A stretch of DNA of 64,000 nucleotides, taken from positions 1-64,000 of the forward strand of contig CAZBDV010000004.1 in the NCBI GenBank assembly GCA_964490765.1, written 5' to 3'. A program made the position numbers and the translations under genes. Source of the stretch: CAZBDV01 sp964490765 (lineage in GTDB: Bacteria > Cloacimonadota > Cloacimonadia > Cloacimonadales > JAJBBL01). Positions 46,382-56,283 of this stretch are shown piece after piece. The notes beneath the pieces are model-generated. The model saw only the letters and a program-made list of their open reading frames with translations. It did no database searches and was not told the origin of the DNA. How positions within the stretch are numbered: the first letter of the stretch is position 1; each line of letters begins with the position of its first letter.

Positions 46382-47317
46382 TCAATTGACAGGGTTATAG
46401 GGAACTCCGGTTGCTGTTCCCTGAATAATGTCATTCTCGTTCAGATAGCCAGACAACCTGTTCAGCCAGGATCGTTTCAGCCCTGGAAAGCTGTTGAGTG
46501 CTCTCCCATCGCGATTGACATTGGAGGTAAAGAGACGGCTGATCACCTTATCACTACGGGTATGCTGCAGGACGATGGCAAGGGTGGCGATATATTCTTC
46601 GATATCGGGAATGGAATCGAGAACTTCTCTGGAATATCCTGACAGCTCGGTATTTTTATAGACTACCAGGTTGTGGAACTTGATCTGCCTCACTATCTCC
46701 AGATTGTTAAGATAGTTCACTGTCCTGATCAGATGTTCTCTTGTTTCACCGGGAATGCCGATGATCAGATGAACACCGGTCTCGATATCGTATCTGGAAC
46801 AGAGCTCAGCTGCGGCAGCGAAATCTTGCACTGTATGGCCTCTTTTTAGGAAATCGAGGCTCTCTTGATGGATAGACTGTAGTCCAATTTCCAAAAAAAT
46901 GTCTCCTTTCAGCTCTTTGAGCATCTCCATAATATCTTTGTTCAAATAATCAGGTCTGGTTGATATTATCAAACCTTTGATTTCATTATGTTTTAACGTC
47001 TCAGAAAAGATATGTTTCAGATAGTCGAGCTCGCCGGCAGTCGAGGTTTCGTTATGGAAATAGGCCAGCAGAGCAACTCTGCCACACCCCTGCCGGATAT
47101 CGGGGAGGAGTGTTTCGATCTGCTGCTTAACTTCGAGATTCCCTGCCAGGCGCCTGTCGGTAAAGCTCTCGGGAGAACAGAAGATGCAACCGCCACTCTT
47201 CTTCCTGTGTGGGCAGTCACGGTTGATTGAGAGCCCTATGCGGAAAGTTCGTACCCCGTAACGTCTCTTCAAATAACTGCCGTAGGTGTTGACCCGTTCT
47301 TCCAGTCGCTTGCGCAT
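46382..47317 (-). CDS. Radical SAM protein, YhcC/TIGR01212 type
   Basis: About 311 residues from ATG 47317 (the gpsA stop and this start share TGATG; GAGG is 4-5 bases ahead). The cluster motif is 'CPHRKKSGGCIFC' with the wide first spacing typical of the YhcC/Elp3-like group. 'LEIGLQSIHQESLDFLKRGH' and 'GVHLIIGIPGETREHL' are family segments. Substrate unknown. Cotranscribed with gpsA. Confidence 0.87.
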   Translation of the reverse strand: MRKRLEERVNTYGSYLKRRYGVRTFRIGLSINRDCPHRKKSGGCIFCSPESFTDRRLAGNLEVKQQIETLLPDIRQGCGRVALLAYFHNETSTAGELDYLKHIFSETLKHNEIKGLIISTRPDYLNKDIMEMLKELKGDIFLEIGLQSIHQESLDFLKRGHTVQDFAAAAELCSRYDIETGVHLIIGIPGETREHLIRTVNYLNNLEIVRQIKFHNLVVYKNTELSGYSREVLDSIPDIEEYIATLAIVLQHTRSDKVISRLFTSNVNRDGRALNSFPGLKRSWLNRLSGYLNENDIIQGTATGVPYNPVN

Positions 47318-48330
47318 CAATCCTCTTCTTTCAACTCCCGGGTCATCAGGTCACGAATTGCCTCTTCAGGCGACTTGTCGTTAAAGAGTACCCGGTAGAT
47401 CTGCTCGGTAATCGGCATTGTGACACCCTTCTTCTCTTTCAGATGATAGATCGAACGGGTTGTCTTGACCCCTTCGGCAACCATATGCATCGAAGCGAGA
47501 ATGTCATTCAGCCTCTTGCCCCGGCCAAGCTGATAACCGACATACCTGTTCCGGCTATGCTGGCTGAAGGCGGTGGTGATCAGATCACCGATACCTGAAA
47601 GGCCATTGAACGTGTTCGGATCGGCACCCAGGGCATCACCCAGTCTTCTGATCTCTGACAGGCCACGGGTTAAGAGAGCACCCTGAGTATTGTCACCAAG
47701 GCCAAGTCCACTTACAATACCGGAGGCAATGGCAATGATATTCTTGACCGCTCCACCCAATTCAACACCGATAATATCTAAACTGCGATAAATTCTGAAA
47801 TACTCGTTACTGATCAATTCCTGTGTATAAGTCAGGCTCTCATCATTACTTCCTGCCAGTACAACAGCAGACGGGATCTTTCTCGCTACCTCTTCTGCAT
47901 GACTGGGACCGGATAGGGAGGAGACAAGACAGGTTAACCGCTCCGATAGCTGAGAGCTGATCACCTCTGACATACGCATCAGTGTCTCTTCTTCTATTCC
48001 TTTGGCCAGGTTGACTATGCTCTTCAAATTTTTAACTTCACTTATACAGGGAACTACCAGTTTCATTACAGAACGCATGGTATGAGACGGCACAGCCATT
48101 ATCAGGATATCTGGATCTACTTGAAAGGCTTCTTCCATATCAGAAGTGATAGCTATATTCTCATTGATCCTGATACCGGGCAGCAATCGGGAGTTAAAAC
48201 CGGTCTTTCTGATCTCATCTACATATTCCTGATTATATTCCCAGAGGGAGACATCTATACCGTTAGACCTCATAAGGGATGCAAAAGCGAGTCCCCAGCT
48301 TCCTCCTCCAACAATAACGCTGTTTGACAA
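47317..48330 (-). CDS. gpsA: Glycerol-3-phosphate dehydrogenase [NAD(P)+]
   Basis: 337 residues. Begins with TTG at 48330, with GGAGG 4 bases ahead and no in-frame ATG upstream. NAD(P) motif 'VGGGSWGLAFASLM', 'LAKGIEEETL', 'SGPSHAEEVARKIPSAVVLA', the catalytic Lys in 'ELGGAVKNIIAIASGI' and 'GLSGIGDLITTAFS HSRN'-type loop. It makes sn-glycerol-3-phosphate for phospholipids. Confidence 0.94.
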   Translation of the reverse strand: MSNSVIVGGGSWGLAFASLMRSNGIDVSLWEYNQEYVDEIRKTGFNSRLLPGIRINENIAITSDMEEAFQVDPDILIMAVPSHTMRSVMKLVVPCISEVKNLKSIVNLAKGIEEETLMRMSEVISSQLSERLTCLVSSLSGPSHAEEVARKIPSAVVLAGSNDESLTYTQELISNEYFRIYRSLDIIGVELGGAVKNIIAIASGIVSGLGLGDNTQGALLTRGLSEIRRLGDALGADPNTFNGLSGIGDLITTAFSQHSRNRYVGYQLGRGKRLNDILASMHMVAEGVKTTRSIYHLKEKKGVTMPITEQIYRVLFNDKSPEEAIRDLMTRELKEED

Positions 48331-48507
48331 AATACCTCCAGTCTGTATTTTTTTTACGGGGAAGTACCCGTATGATGCAGGTGATAACAGGGGGTGGCAC
48401 TGTTACTATTGTTCTTGCAGGACAATGTTCTTAAAATGCACCAGGGTTATCAGCTACCAGTCAATAAATTTTAAAGATAAACAGATTTAACTCTCAGTCT
48501 TCAGATT

Positions 48508-49395
48508 TTAGTTACGGGGAACTCTAATGGCCAGATTATGACTCTCAGCTGCCGATACGGCAAGGAAATCATCTCCCTGCATCGTTCCTGCTTGTCCCTG
48601 ACGGTTGTCTCCCCAGAGCGAGACAGTACCGTCTCGCTTCAGGGCAATACTGTGGAATCTCCCGGCAGCAATCTGTCGAAAACCGTTACCTGATGGGATA
48701 TCGAGCTGCCCGTGTTCGTTATCGCCCCAGGCTATTAGTGTTCCATCTTTTCTTAGAGCCAGAGAGTGGTGTTCACCTGCTGCGATGGCGACGTAATTAT
48801 TACCCTCAGGAACATCGCACTGCCCTACATTATTCAATCCCCAGGCTACGAGAGAGCCGTCCTTCTTCAAAGCGAGGCTGTGATATCTCCCGGCAGTAAT
48901 AGCCTTGAAATCATTGCCATCCGGGAGGTGTAATTGATTGAAAAAATTGGCACCCCAGGCGGCGATGCTACCATCATATCTCAAAGCAAGACTATGTCCA
49001 TCACCAACAGCAATAGCCTTAAAAACCCTCTCCTCAGGAACCTCAAGCTGGCCGTTACCAGCATCATTACTCCAGGCAACAAGTGTACTGTCAGCTTTCA
49101 GAGCGAGATGATTCTGCCAGCCAGCATCGATGGCCAAAAAATCGAAGCCGATCGGTACCTCTTCCGAATCGTCAGTTCCCCAGAGTGTAAGGCTGCCATC
49201 CTTTCGCAGGGCAAGATTATTTCTCATCCCCGCAGAGACAACCAGGTAATCATCTCCCTCAGGAATATCCAGCATAGCCGGATCGTTACTTCCCCAGCTG
49301 AATATCTCTCCCGGCCTCTGACGATCACGAGAACAGGAGAGCGCTAGGAAAAATATACTAACAAGCAAAACAGTTTGATATATCTTTAACTTCAT
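48508..49395 (-). CDS. RCC1-repeat lipoprotein
   Basis: 295 residues: hydrophobic leader ending 'LFFLALSCSRDRQ', a plausible lipoprotein signal, then about six or seven RCC1-type repeats of ~40 residues with the core 'ITAGRYHSLALKKDGSLVAW' and 'WGDN..GQ..', enough for one seven-bladed propeller. It is likely outer-membrane anchored; RCC1 folds in bacteria usually mediate binding. No partner is evident. GAGGAG ribosome site. Confidence 0.85.
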   Translation of the reverse strand: MKLKIYQTVLLVSIFFLALSCSRDRQRPGEIFSWGSNDPAMLDIPEGDDYLVVSAGMRNNLALRKDGSLTLWGTDDSEEVPIGFDFLAIDAGWQNHLALKADSTLVAWSNDAGNGQLEVPEERVFKAIAVGDGHSLALRYDGSIAAWGANFFNQLHLPDGNDFKAITAGRYHSLALKKDGSLVAWGLNNVGQCDVPEGNNYVAIAAGEHHSLALRKDGTLIAWGDNEHGQLDIPSGNGFRQIAAGRFHSIALKRDGTVSLWGDNRQGQAGTMQGDDFLAVSAAESHNLAIRVPRN

Positions 49396-49717
49396 TATCG
49401 TCTAAAACTCCTCTATCAACATCTCTTCTTCGGGTATTTACACACCCTGTGTAGTTTATTATTATGTTACATCACTACAATCAGCAGAGCGGGTGTCAAT
49501 GATATTTTTTGTTAAGAGACAGGGATAGTTGCTGGTATGATAGTTAGAATACTTGCTCAGGTCAGGGATTCTTTCCTTAAAACATTGGGTAGGACTAGAG
49601 TCGGCCGGGTGCCGACTCCAATCCTGCGGTTAAGTTACTAAAAGCTATACTCTTTTTTGACGGTAGCTGCAGCCCTGTCAGCAGGAATTATCACCTTTTA
49701 AGAATAAATCCAGTATA
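49396..49717. other. Intergenic region, 322 bases
   Basis: Between two minus-strand genes. It holds the terminator hairpin of the upstream tagged-protein gene (49598-49618) and a TTGACA (49494-49499, minus) with TAACATAATAATAAA downstream that may drive the RCC1 gene. Nothing gene-like in the rest. Confidence 0.55.
49598..49618 (-). terminator. Hairpin after the 678-residue tagged protein gene
   Basis: Perfect 8-bp stem GAGTCGGC/GCCGACTC with a 5-base loop, 100 bases past the stop on the minus strand. No U tract; strand inferred from gene order. Confidence 0.55.
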
Positions 49718-51754
49718 TTATTTCAAGAGCAGCATCTTACGTTGCTCTAATGTGTCAGAGGTTCTCAATCTGTAGAAATATACTCCACTGGCAAGAGGGA
49801 AACCGTTACGGCATCTGCTGTCCCAGCGGACTGTATGCAGCCCTTCGGGCAGAAATTCATCATCGAGCAATCTTGTAACCAGTTGTCCTCTGACATTGAA
49901 GATTTCCAGTGTAACCTCTTCTGCTCCCGGCAGGTGGAATACGATCTGCGTCTCCGGATTGAAGGGGTTGGGGAAGTTTCCGACCAGTAACGAATCTTGC
50001 GGCCGTTCGATAACGAAGATCTCGTCGACAGATGTCGGGCAGGCCAGGACAGAGTGAACGGGAGATTCCAGATAGAGTTCGTCGAAGACATTGAGGATCT
50101 TGATATCGTAGATATAATAGAGGTCGATATTTTCGATCACATAATACTCCAGGGCAGGGTCTATTTCGATCTCTATCCATTCCGAAGCGGGCTGGTGGGA
50201 TTTTTTATAATAAAGGTACTGCTCATCGGCCCCGGCAGAGCGGAACCAGTTGACTGTGATATCCTGCATATAATGGCTTGCCGAAGTAATGAAGGGAATG
50301 GCCGGGACATCATCATAGAGCGAGAGATCGTACCCCGATTCATAGAAAGCCCGGGCAATCAGGCTCTTGTTCTTTAGATCGTCGAGATCGGTTCCCATAA
50401 AGATCACCCCGTGAAGTGAAATGCTCTCACCCGGCGGGATGTTCAGCGATTGCGGGGTGGGATCGTTATAACCCTGCATATCGCCGTACATTGAGTAGAG
50501 AAACCTCGTATCATTCGGTATTGCTTCTTCGAAATGTGGTTCCATTCCAGGAGTCCACCCTTCGGGCCGCAGGGGGTGGAATTTATTCTCGTTGGGGTTT
50601 CTTCCTGTCATCAGCCAGTATTTCTCGTTCGAGGTTATCAATCCGGCCAGCGGAGGTATTCTCCTTGGCCGGCGGTGATCCGGCCCGTCACCTCTGGTCC
50701 AGTTCCAGCACGAGAAGTTATAATTCTCGTCGGGAAAGAGTTTCAGTGCTGCCCAGTGGGGTGTGAGTCCACCATCTCCATCATAATCACGGGTATAGGC
50801 GAATTCATAACCCTCGCCGGCATAGTAGCCGCTGACATCGTCCATCGAACGGGCATCAGGGTCCCAGCTCTGCGGGCCGGCATCGCAGTCCATAAACATC
50901 GCAACGGCGACATCAAAGAGGGTATCTGCCGGATTGGTATTATGAATATCAAAGGAAAAGAATATCATCTCGTAGAGATCCTGATATGTCCAGGTAAAGC
51001 TCCGCTGCCTGACCGCCAGGTAGAGTGGGTGGTGCTCAAAAGCACCTGCCGAGATACCCTCTTTTCTCTCCCTGTGTCGTGGATCCCAGACAGTTGTAAA
51101 GGGGCTGTAATCGTAATAGAAGGAGGTCATCGTTTCCAGGCCGGGGAAGTCTCCGGTCTCACCCGAGGGGAGGAAGAACCCGTAAATACCTTCGGGATCA
51201 AGAGGAAATGTTTCGTCTGAGGGTGAGGGGTAACCGAGAATACTCCGCATCACCACATCTGAATAGTTGTATTCCTGATACTGCAAGCCGAGATAGTTGG
51301 CTTCAAAGGGGAAATAGGCGGGCAGTAACTGATAAAATGAGTAATCGCCGTCAAAGCCGACCGAAGTGAGGGTATCGATAACTGCTATTGTATGTATGTC
51401 CGGATCGAATAGATCAGAACCTTCAGGGATAACGTCATTCTCGTTAGCGGGTGGCCAGTTAAGCCAATATAGTCTTCTCCCTTGAATATCACGACGCTGC
51501 AGCCTGGCACCGATCCAGACGGCACCCTGATAGAGATAATCTATACCGCTGCCGGCCGGATACTCCAGGGAGGGCCATTGAGGCCTGTAATTTCCGGAAC
51601 CGAAAAAGCCGAAGTTACTTACCCGGAGAAGAACATTGCTGGAATCGTGGTATCGGGTTACATCGAGTTTTCTCTCCGGTATCTGTTCTAGACTGGCAGA
51701 GAAGAGAGAAACAGTAAGAAAGAGTGCGATCAGAACTGTGTATATCTGTTTCAT
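49718..51754 (-). CDS. Secreted protein with C-terminal sorting domain
   Basis: 678 residues: signal peptide ('VLIALFLTVSLFSAS'), a large beta-rich body of unknown fold (about 25-480), an FN3-like domain (about 490-580, 'VPAIPFITSASHYMQDITVN' entry), and the terminal ~90 residues 'VGNFPNPFNPETQI ... SGVYFYRL ... RKMLLLK', the same sorting type as the giant protein. The body has many Trp/Tyr/Asp-rich loops. GGAGG ribosome site; 11 bases after the lipoprotein gene upstream, so the two are cotranscribed. Confidence 0.8.
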   Translation of the reverse strand: MKQIYTVLIALFLTVSLFSASLEQIPERKLDVTRYHDSSNVLLRVSNFGFFGSGNYRPQWPSLEYPAGSGIDYLYQGAVWIGARLQRRDIQGRRLYWLNWPPANENDVIPEGSDLFDPDIHTIAVIDTLTSVGFDGDYSFYQLLPAYFPFEANYLGLQYQEYNYSDVVMRSILGYPSPSDETFPLDPEGIYGFFLPSGETGDFPGLETMTSFYYDYSPFTTVWDPRHRERKEGISAGAFEHHPLYLAVRQRSFTWTYQDLYEMIFFSFDIHNTNPADTLFDVAVAMFMDCDAGPQSWDPDARSMDDVSGYYAGEGYEFAYTRDYDGDGGLTPHWAALKLFPDENYNFSCWNWTRGDGPDHRRPRRIPPLAGLITSNEKYWLMTGRNPNENKFHPLRPEGWTPGMEPHFEEAIPNDTRFLYSMYGDMQGYNDPTPQSLNIPPGESISLHGVIFMGTDLDDLKNKSLIARAFYESGYDLSLYDDVPAIPFITSASHYMQDITVNWFRSAGADEQYLYYKKSHQPASEWIEIEIDPALEYYVIENIDLYYIYDIKILNVFDELYLESPVHSVLACPTSVDEIFVIERPQDSLLVGNFPNPFNPETQIVFHLPGAEEVTLEIFNVRGQLVTRLLDDEFLPEGLHTVRWDSRCRNGFPLASGVYFYRLRTSDTLEQRKMLLLK

Positions 51755-51765
51755 CGTTACCCTCC

Positions 51766-53991
51766 TTAATTAGCAAAAACATCAGCGATAATGATGTCCA
51801 TCATATCTCTTACCTGATCGACTTCCATAAAGGAGAGAGGAAAGCCAAAAAGATAGGTTTTGTTTGATGCACTTTCCCGTCTCAAAGCGACAGGCTCGCC
51901 TGCAAACTCAATCCCTTCCGGAGTGGTTCGCATTGTATAGATAGGTGTGACCTGGGGATCAGTTATCAGACCGAGGTCAAAATAGGCTACTGGCCCCATA
52001 GCTCCAAACTGCTGGATAAGCGGAAAGGCATTGTTTCCCGTATAGAGATCCAGGTCGGGTAACAGAAGTGTTGTATCAGGATGCCTGTCTGCTCCGATGA
52101 AGAAGTAGTTAGTAGAATAGTTGGATGATAATCTGCGAATGGCATCAAATGCTATAGTAGGTATACCAAAATATCTTTCCAGCAAAAAGTTGTCGAATGG
52201 CTGACTATAGGCCTCCTGATGAATATTCTTCAGGTTCTGTCCGGCACTGAGGAGTATGTTTCCACCGCCACGCATATAGAGATTGAGAGTGTCAAAATCT
52301 TCGTGGAAGTTCGTAGCGTTGGCACCTACGTTTAAAGGATCATCGCAATGCCAGATGATCAATCTAAATGATTCCAGATCGGTCGGTGCAATGACGTTCC
52401 TCCCTTGATGCAAATGGTTATCCCAGAGATTATCTTTTATCCAGCGGCGATCCAGTCTCTCTTTGACACCTGTATAATTTTCCAGGATCTCCTCATAAAA
52501 GTTATCTATATAATCGTCCATAGCAGGGAAATCTTCATTATCGACTACTATTATACCGCTCTTCTGCCCGGCCGGTACCCTTTGCTGCAGATGGAAATTC
52601 ATTGTTTTGACTTCCGAAATGACCATCTGATTGTCGATAACCCTGATCTGCAGGTTATTAGTGCCGGGATTCAGATACTCCGAAGTTACCGGTGGATTGG
52701 CAGGAACATAGTCATTTACAGGAATTCGTAACCACTGGCTTCCGTCGGCATCTGAATGTATAAAGCTGTCAGGATATTCGGGATGGTTATCGTAGAAGCT
52801 GTGGGGAAAGGGGTTGCCGTTCAGCCGCAGGTCGAAGGCTACTATCTCACTGTGATAGTGTATGCCGGTGTATCTGTCGTGCACTTCATTGATTAATCCG
52901 GATCCGGGATCATTGTTAACATATTGTCCCTTCCATCCCCAACTGAAGTAGATCTCCAGATCTTCAGAATAGAGTGCAGCAAGGTCACCTGCACTATCAA
53001 TAAAGAAAGGCAGGGCGTATTGCCTCCCTCCCGGGGTATTATTGTACGGTATCTCCTGCTCTATACCAGGATGCCTGAATGTGGTGAAATGGTTTTCTCC
53101 CAGCAGATTAGTGTTTCGGGTATAGATGAGAGCCTCCGGTTGAAAGCTGTCCAGCACCCGGAAATGCCTCGCTACCGGCCCGTTGTCGATTCCGGTATAG
53201 TTGCTGATCATATAAGCCTCTATCTGGGTTAGCTGACCGGGATTATTGACCAGCAACGGTGGGTCGGTATTTTGATTGAGGACTATCTCCCGGATGTCGT
53301 AACTCTCCAGGGTGTTGTACCAGTCGGTGGAACTGATTACCTCTGCGGTATCTTCGCTGATAATATTGAGCCGGTAATTGAAACTATCAGCCTTGAGGCC
53401 CTGAAGGAAGATATCCTCCGCATCCTCTTCGAATCTTATCTTTAAGCCCTGGCCGGTATTCCTGATCAGACTGGTCTCATCATCTATCTGGTCTGTTCTG
53501 CCCCAGGGCATGATGATCCTCGTGCCTATCTCATTCAGAGAAAAAGTTTTGCAGACCGGGTCGCTCTCTTCTCCTTCATAAAGGTATTTGACACAAACCT
53601 GGGTGATTATATGTTCAAGAACACCGTTCCGAGATGTAAATGACAAAGAAAAACTCCTCCGATCATCCCAGATGGTCTCTTCCGGGGGAAGGGCAAAATA
53701 TAACCACCCATCTGGATCAAAAAGATAACCATCCAATTCATCATTACTCATCTCGAAACTGATTGCATAAAGGACATCCTGCTCATAAGGGCCCTGCCAG
53801 CTGATGGTCTGTGTGTAGTGAAACTCATCGCTTCCCGGTATGGAGATCATCTCACCCGTGAATGATGTGATGCGGAAAGTTTTAGCCTCGGGCTCGAAAG
53901 TGGACTCTCGTGAACAACCGGCAGCAAAAAGTAAGATGACGGTAAGGATCGGAATACAAAATAGAATACAGCGATAGTTAAAGGTTTTCAT
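51766..53991 (-). CDS. Large lipoprotein with beta-rich domains and an amidotransferase-like C-terminal part
   Basis: 741 residues. Lipoprotein signal 'LLFAAGCSRES', several Ig-like stretches, then about 480-741 an alpha/beta portion: 'SGIIVVDNEDFPAMDDYIDN', 'LIIWHCDDPLNV', 'LNLYMRGGGNILLSAGQNLK'. This resembles the class-I glutamine-amidotransferase-like fold seen in DUF4350-type proteins, without an obvious catalytic Cys-His-Glu triad. No sorting tag, unlike its operon partner. Likely outer-membrane anchored; function unknown. Confidence 0.7.
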   Translation of the reverse strand: MKTFNYRCILFCIPILTVILLFAAGCSRESTFEPEAKTFRITSFTGEMISIPGSDEFHYTQTISWQGPYEQDVLYAISFEMSNDELDGYLFDPDGWLYFALPPEETIWDDRRSFSLSFTSRNGVLEHIITQVCVKYLYEGEESDPVCKTFSLNEIGTRIIMPWGRTDQIDDETSLIRNTGQGLKIRFEEDAEDIFLQGLKADSFNYRLNIISEDTAEVISSTDWYNTLESYDIREIVLNQNTDPPLLVNNPGQLTQIEAYMISNYTGIDNGPVARHFRVLDSFQPEALIYTRNTNLLGENHFTTFRHPGIEQEIPYNNTPGGRQYALPFFIDSAGDLAALYSEDLEIYFSWGWKGQYVNNDPGSGLINEVHDRYTGIHYHSEIVAFDLRLNGNPFPHSFYDNHPEYPDSFIHSDADGSQWLRIPVNDYVPANPPVTSEYLNPGTNNLQIRVIDNQMVISEVKTMNFHLQQRVPAGQKSGIIVVDNEDFPAMDDYIDNFYEEILENYTGVKERLDRRWIKDNLWDNHLHQGRNVIAPTDLESFRLIIWHCDDPLNVGANATNFHEDFDTLNLYMRGGGNILLSAGQNLKNIHQEAYSQPFDNFLLERYFGIPTIAFDAIRRLSSNYSTNYFFIGADRHPDTTLLLPDLDLYTGNNAFPLIQQFGAMGPVAYFDLGLITDPQVTPIYTMRTTPEGIEFAGEPVALRRESASNKTYLFGFPLSFMEVDQVRDMMDIIIADVFAN

Positions 53992-54043
53992 ACATCACCC
54001 CCCCCTCCTGTTAATGATCTGTATTTAATAATTATAATGATAC

Positions 54044-54049
54044 TGTCAA
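54044..54049 (-). promoter_or_regulatory. Possible -35 (TTGACA) of the large lipoprotein operon
   Basis: TTGACA on the minus strand 53 bases ahead of the start, followed by an AT-rich stretch containing TATAAT only 7 bases on and AAATAC at 17. Confidence 0.4.
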
Positions 54050-54264
54050 GATATTTTGGCAGTATTTACAAATAATTAACATCGAGAGGTATTCTGCTTT
54101 CTGTTACTATTCTGTTTAATGACAGGCCTGGTTGACAGCAGAGATGCTGCAAAAGGCTGATGAACACTTGTTAAGGATTATGCAGCTTAAGATAACGGCC
54201 GACAGCCAGGTTTTGTCTTTTCTCTTGACGGGTATGCACGAATAATGATTAATACTTCTTCATT

Positions 54265-54822
54265 ATGGTCAGAGAGAGAAAAAGCCGGTTATTAATGCAC
54301 GTCTGCTGTGCACCCTGTTTCATTGCCCCTTACAGGACACTGAAGGAGGAGGGAAGATACGAGATAACCGGTTTCTGGTTTAACGATAATATTCACCCCT
54401 ATAAAGAATACAGGCGGCGGCTCGATACCTTTCTGGAGTGGAGTGAACGGGAAGGAGTTAACACAATATTAGAAGAGGCATATCGGCCGGAACCTTTTTT
54501 CCGCCGGGTAGTTAACCGGGAGGCGGAGCGATGTTTCTTCTGCTATTATTACCGGTTACAAAAGGTCGCGGTGATGGCCAGACAAGAAGGGTATGACGCC
54601 TTTTCCACCACTCTGCTTTACAGTATTTATCAGAAACACGATCTGATCATAAGGATAGGGGAAGAGATGGCAGAGCGTATCGGTATTCCTTTCTATTATC
54701 GTGATTTTCGAGAACTCTGGCAAGAGGGGATAACCCTGTCAAAAGAGGAAAATATGTACCGTCAGCCTTATTGTGGCTGCCTATACAGCGAAAAAGAGAG
54801 ATACTGCAAGAATAAACCCTGA
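54265..54822 (+). CDS. queH: Epoxyqueuosine reductase QueH
   Basis: 185 residues (DUF208). Cys motifs: 'LMHVCCAPCFIAPY', 'RCFFCYYYRL' and 'QPYCGCLYSEKERY', which ligate the iron-sulfur cluster and a second metal. It reduces epoxyqueuosine to queuosine in tRNA wobble positions, as an alternative to cobalamin-dependent QueG. No other queuosine gene is in the window. Confidence 0.93.
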   Translation: MVRERKSRLLMHVCCAPCFIAPYRTLKEEGRYEITGFWFNDNIHPYKEYRRRLDTFLEWSEREGVNTILEEAYRPEPFFRRVVNREAERCFFCYYYRLQKVAVMARQEGYDAFSTTLLYSIYQKHDLIIRIGEEMAERIGIPFYYRDFRELWQEGITLSKEENMYRQPYCGCLYSEKERYCKNKP

Positions 54823-54881
54823 GGATATATTTGTATCAGGCAGGATCAGTAATTTAAGCACACAGGTATAGAGGATCAGAG

Positions 54882-55835
54882 ATGAGTAAATACAAAGAGA
54901 TCGATCTGCAGGGGCAGAAGAAATATTCACTGAAAGAGAGAGAGAGTAAGGTCAACGAGCGGCTTTTCTACAAAACCGGAGAGCAGGGAACAATATCAGG
55001 CCTGCTCAACAGCCTCCCCGATATCCTGCAGGCTAGTGAGTTCAAAGAACTGATTGATCGCACTTATCAAGCTGTGAAAGACGATAAACCGGTCATTACT
55101 GCTCTCGGTGGACATGTCATAAAGTGTGGGCTGTCACCACTCCTGATCGAGATGATGGAACTGGGTGTTATAAAATGTCTGGCCGGGAATGGTTCTGTTG
55201 TCATTCACGATTTCGAGATTGCTCTTACCGGGCAGACATCCGAAGACGTCCAGAAAGCACTGGAAGACGGCACATTCGGGATGGCCAGAGAGACTGGAGA
55301 TCAGATAAACAGGGCGATAATTGAAGCTTCTTCTGAACAGCTCGGTTATGGAGAAGGTATTGGCAGATATATCGAGGCAGCTAATCCACCCTATAGACAA
55401 CTCTCACTCCTTGCTGCTGCCTACAGGAAAGAAATCCCCTTCACCCTGCACGTAGCTATGGGAACCGATATTGTTCACCAGCATGACAGTGCTGACGGTG
55501 CTGCGATAGGTGACTGTTCGCTTCGTGATTTCCGCATCTTTGCCGAGCAGTTGAAGGGTTTGAATGGGGGCGGTGTTTTTCTGAATTTCGGCTCTGCTGT
55601 CATTATGCCCGAAGTTTTCCTCAAAGCTGTTACCGTTGTCCGAAATCTCGGGTTCCCGTTAGAAGGTTTTTATACAGCTGTTTTCGATATGAATTCTCAC
55701 TACCGGCCAAGGGTGAATATAGTTGAAAGGCCGACCGGTAATAGTGGGAAGGGTTACTATTTCGTCGGGCACCATGAGATATTGATCCCGCTCTTCTTCG
55801 GAGCACTTAAAGAAAGGCTGATGAAAGATGCGTAA
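54882..55835 (+). CDS. Conserved unknown protein, deoxyhypusine-synthase-like fold suspected
   Basis: 317 residues, soluble, no signal. Well-formed conserved segments: 'ITALGGHVIKCGLSPLLIEM', 'LAGNGSVVIHDFEIALTGQT', 'HVAMGTDIVHQHDSADGAAI', then 'NFGSAVIMPEVFLKAVTVVR'. I recall similar proteins of unknown role in several phyla. The 'IP...DG..IGD... GG/GS.V..P' order is like deoxyhypusine synthase (NAD-binding), but the catalytic lysine motif was not found. An enzyme acting on a phosphorylated or NAD-like ligand is plausible. It overlaps the next gene by 8 bases. Confidence 0.6.
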   Translation: MSKYKEIDLQGQKKYSLKERESKVNERLFYKTGEQGTISGLLNSLPDILQASEFKELIDRTYQAVKDDKPVITALGGHVIKCGLSPLLIEMMELGVIKCLAGNGSVVIHDFEIALTGQTSEDVQKALEDGTFGMARETGDQINRAIIEASSEQLGYGEGIGRYIEAANPPYRQLSLLAAAYRKEIPFTLHVAMGTDIVHQHDSADGAAIGDCSLRDFRIFAEQLKGLNGGGVFLNFGSAVIMPEVFLKAVTVVRNLGFPLEGFYTAVFDMNSHYRPRVNIVERPTGNSGKGYYFVGHHEILIPLFFGALKERLMKDA

Positions 55836-56277
55836 GATCATATTGTTTCTGATGCTTATTCTATTGGTTTCCGGCCTCTGCGGATACGATACGGGTAAGA
55901 AACCTTTTAAGGCAATGGCTCTATCCCTTATCATACCCGGAGGGGGACAGTTCTACAATGAATCTTATTATAAAGCGGCTTTCGTTCTCGCTCTCGAGGG
56001 GTATTTTATCGGACGCACCATTTATCATCACGACCGGGTTCAACACTACCACGATATGGCTGACTCTACTGTCGGGGAAGAGCATGATTTCTATATGGAA
56101 GAGTATAATCGTTATTACAGGAGAAGGCAGAACGACTACTGGTGGCTCGGTACCATTGTCTTTCTCTCTGTAGTCGATGCTTTTGTCGATGCCAACCTAT
56201 ACAACTATAATCAAGAGAAGGAGAGGGTGAATATTCTCTTCGGACACCAGGGGGTAGGCTTAAGGATCAATTTCTGA
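55828..56277 (+). CDS. DUF5683-like small membrane protein
   Basis: 149 residues: a signal or membrane segment at the N-terminus, then 'ALSLIIPGGGQFYNESYYKA', the hallmark of DUF5683 and related 'PGxGQ' proteins, another hydrophobic stretch, a Tyr/His-rich middle, and a final hydrophobic segment ('WLGTIVFLSVVDAFVDANLY'). Function unknown. It starts inside the end of the previous gene (8-base overlap). Confidence 0.75.
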   Translation: MRKIILFLMLILLVSGLCGYDTGKKPFKAMALSLIIPGGGQFYNESYYKAAFVLALEGYFIGRTIYHHDRVQHYHDMADSTVGEEHDFYMEEYNRYYRRRQNDYWWLGTIVFLSVVDAFVDANLYNYNQEKERVNILFGHQGVGLRINF

Positions 56278-56283
56278 AAAAGA

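Noticed and set aside
53992..54264. Possible preQ1 riboswitch ahead of queH
   Set aside because: I could not find the preQ1 aptamer's short hairpin followed by the A-rich pseudoknot tail.
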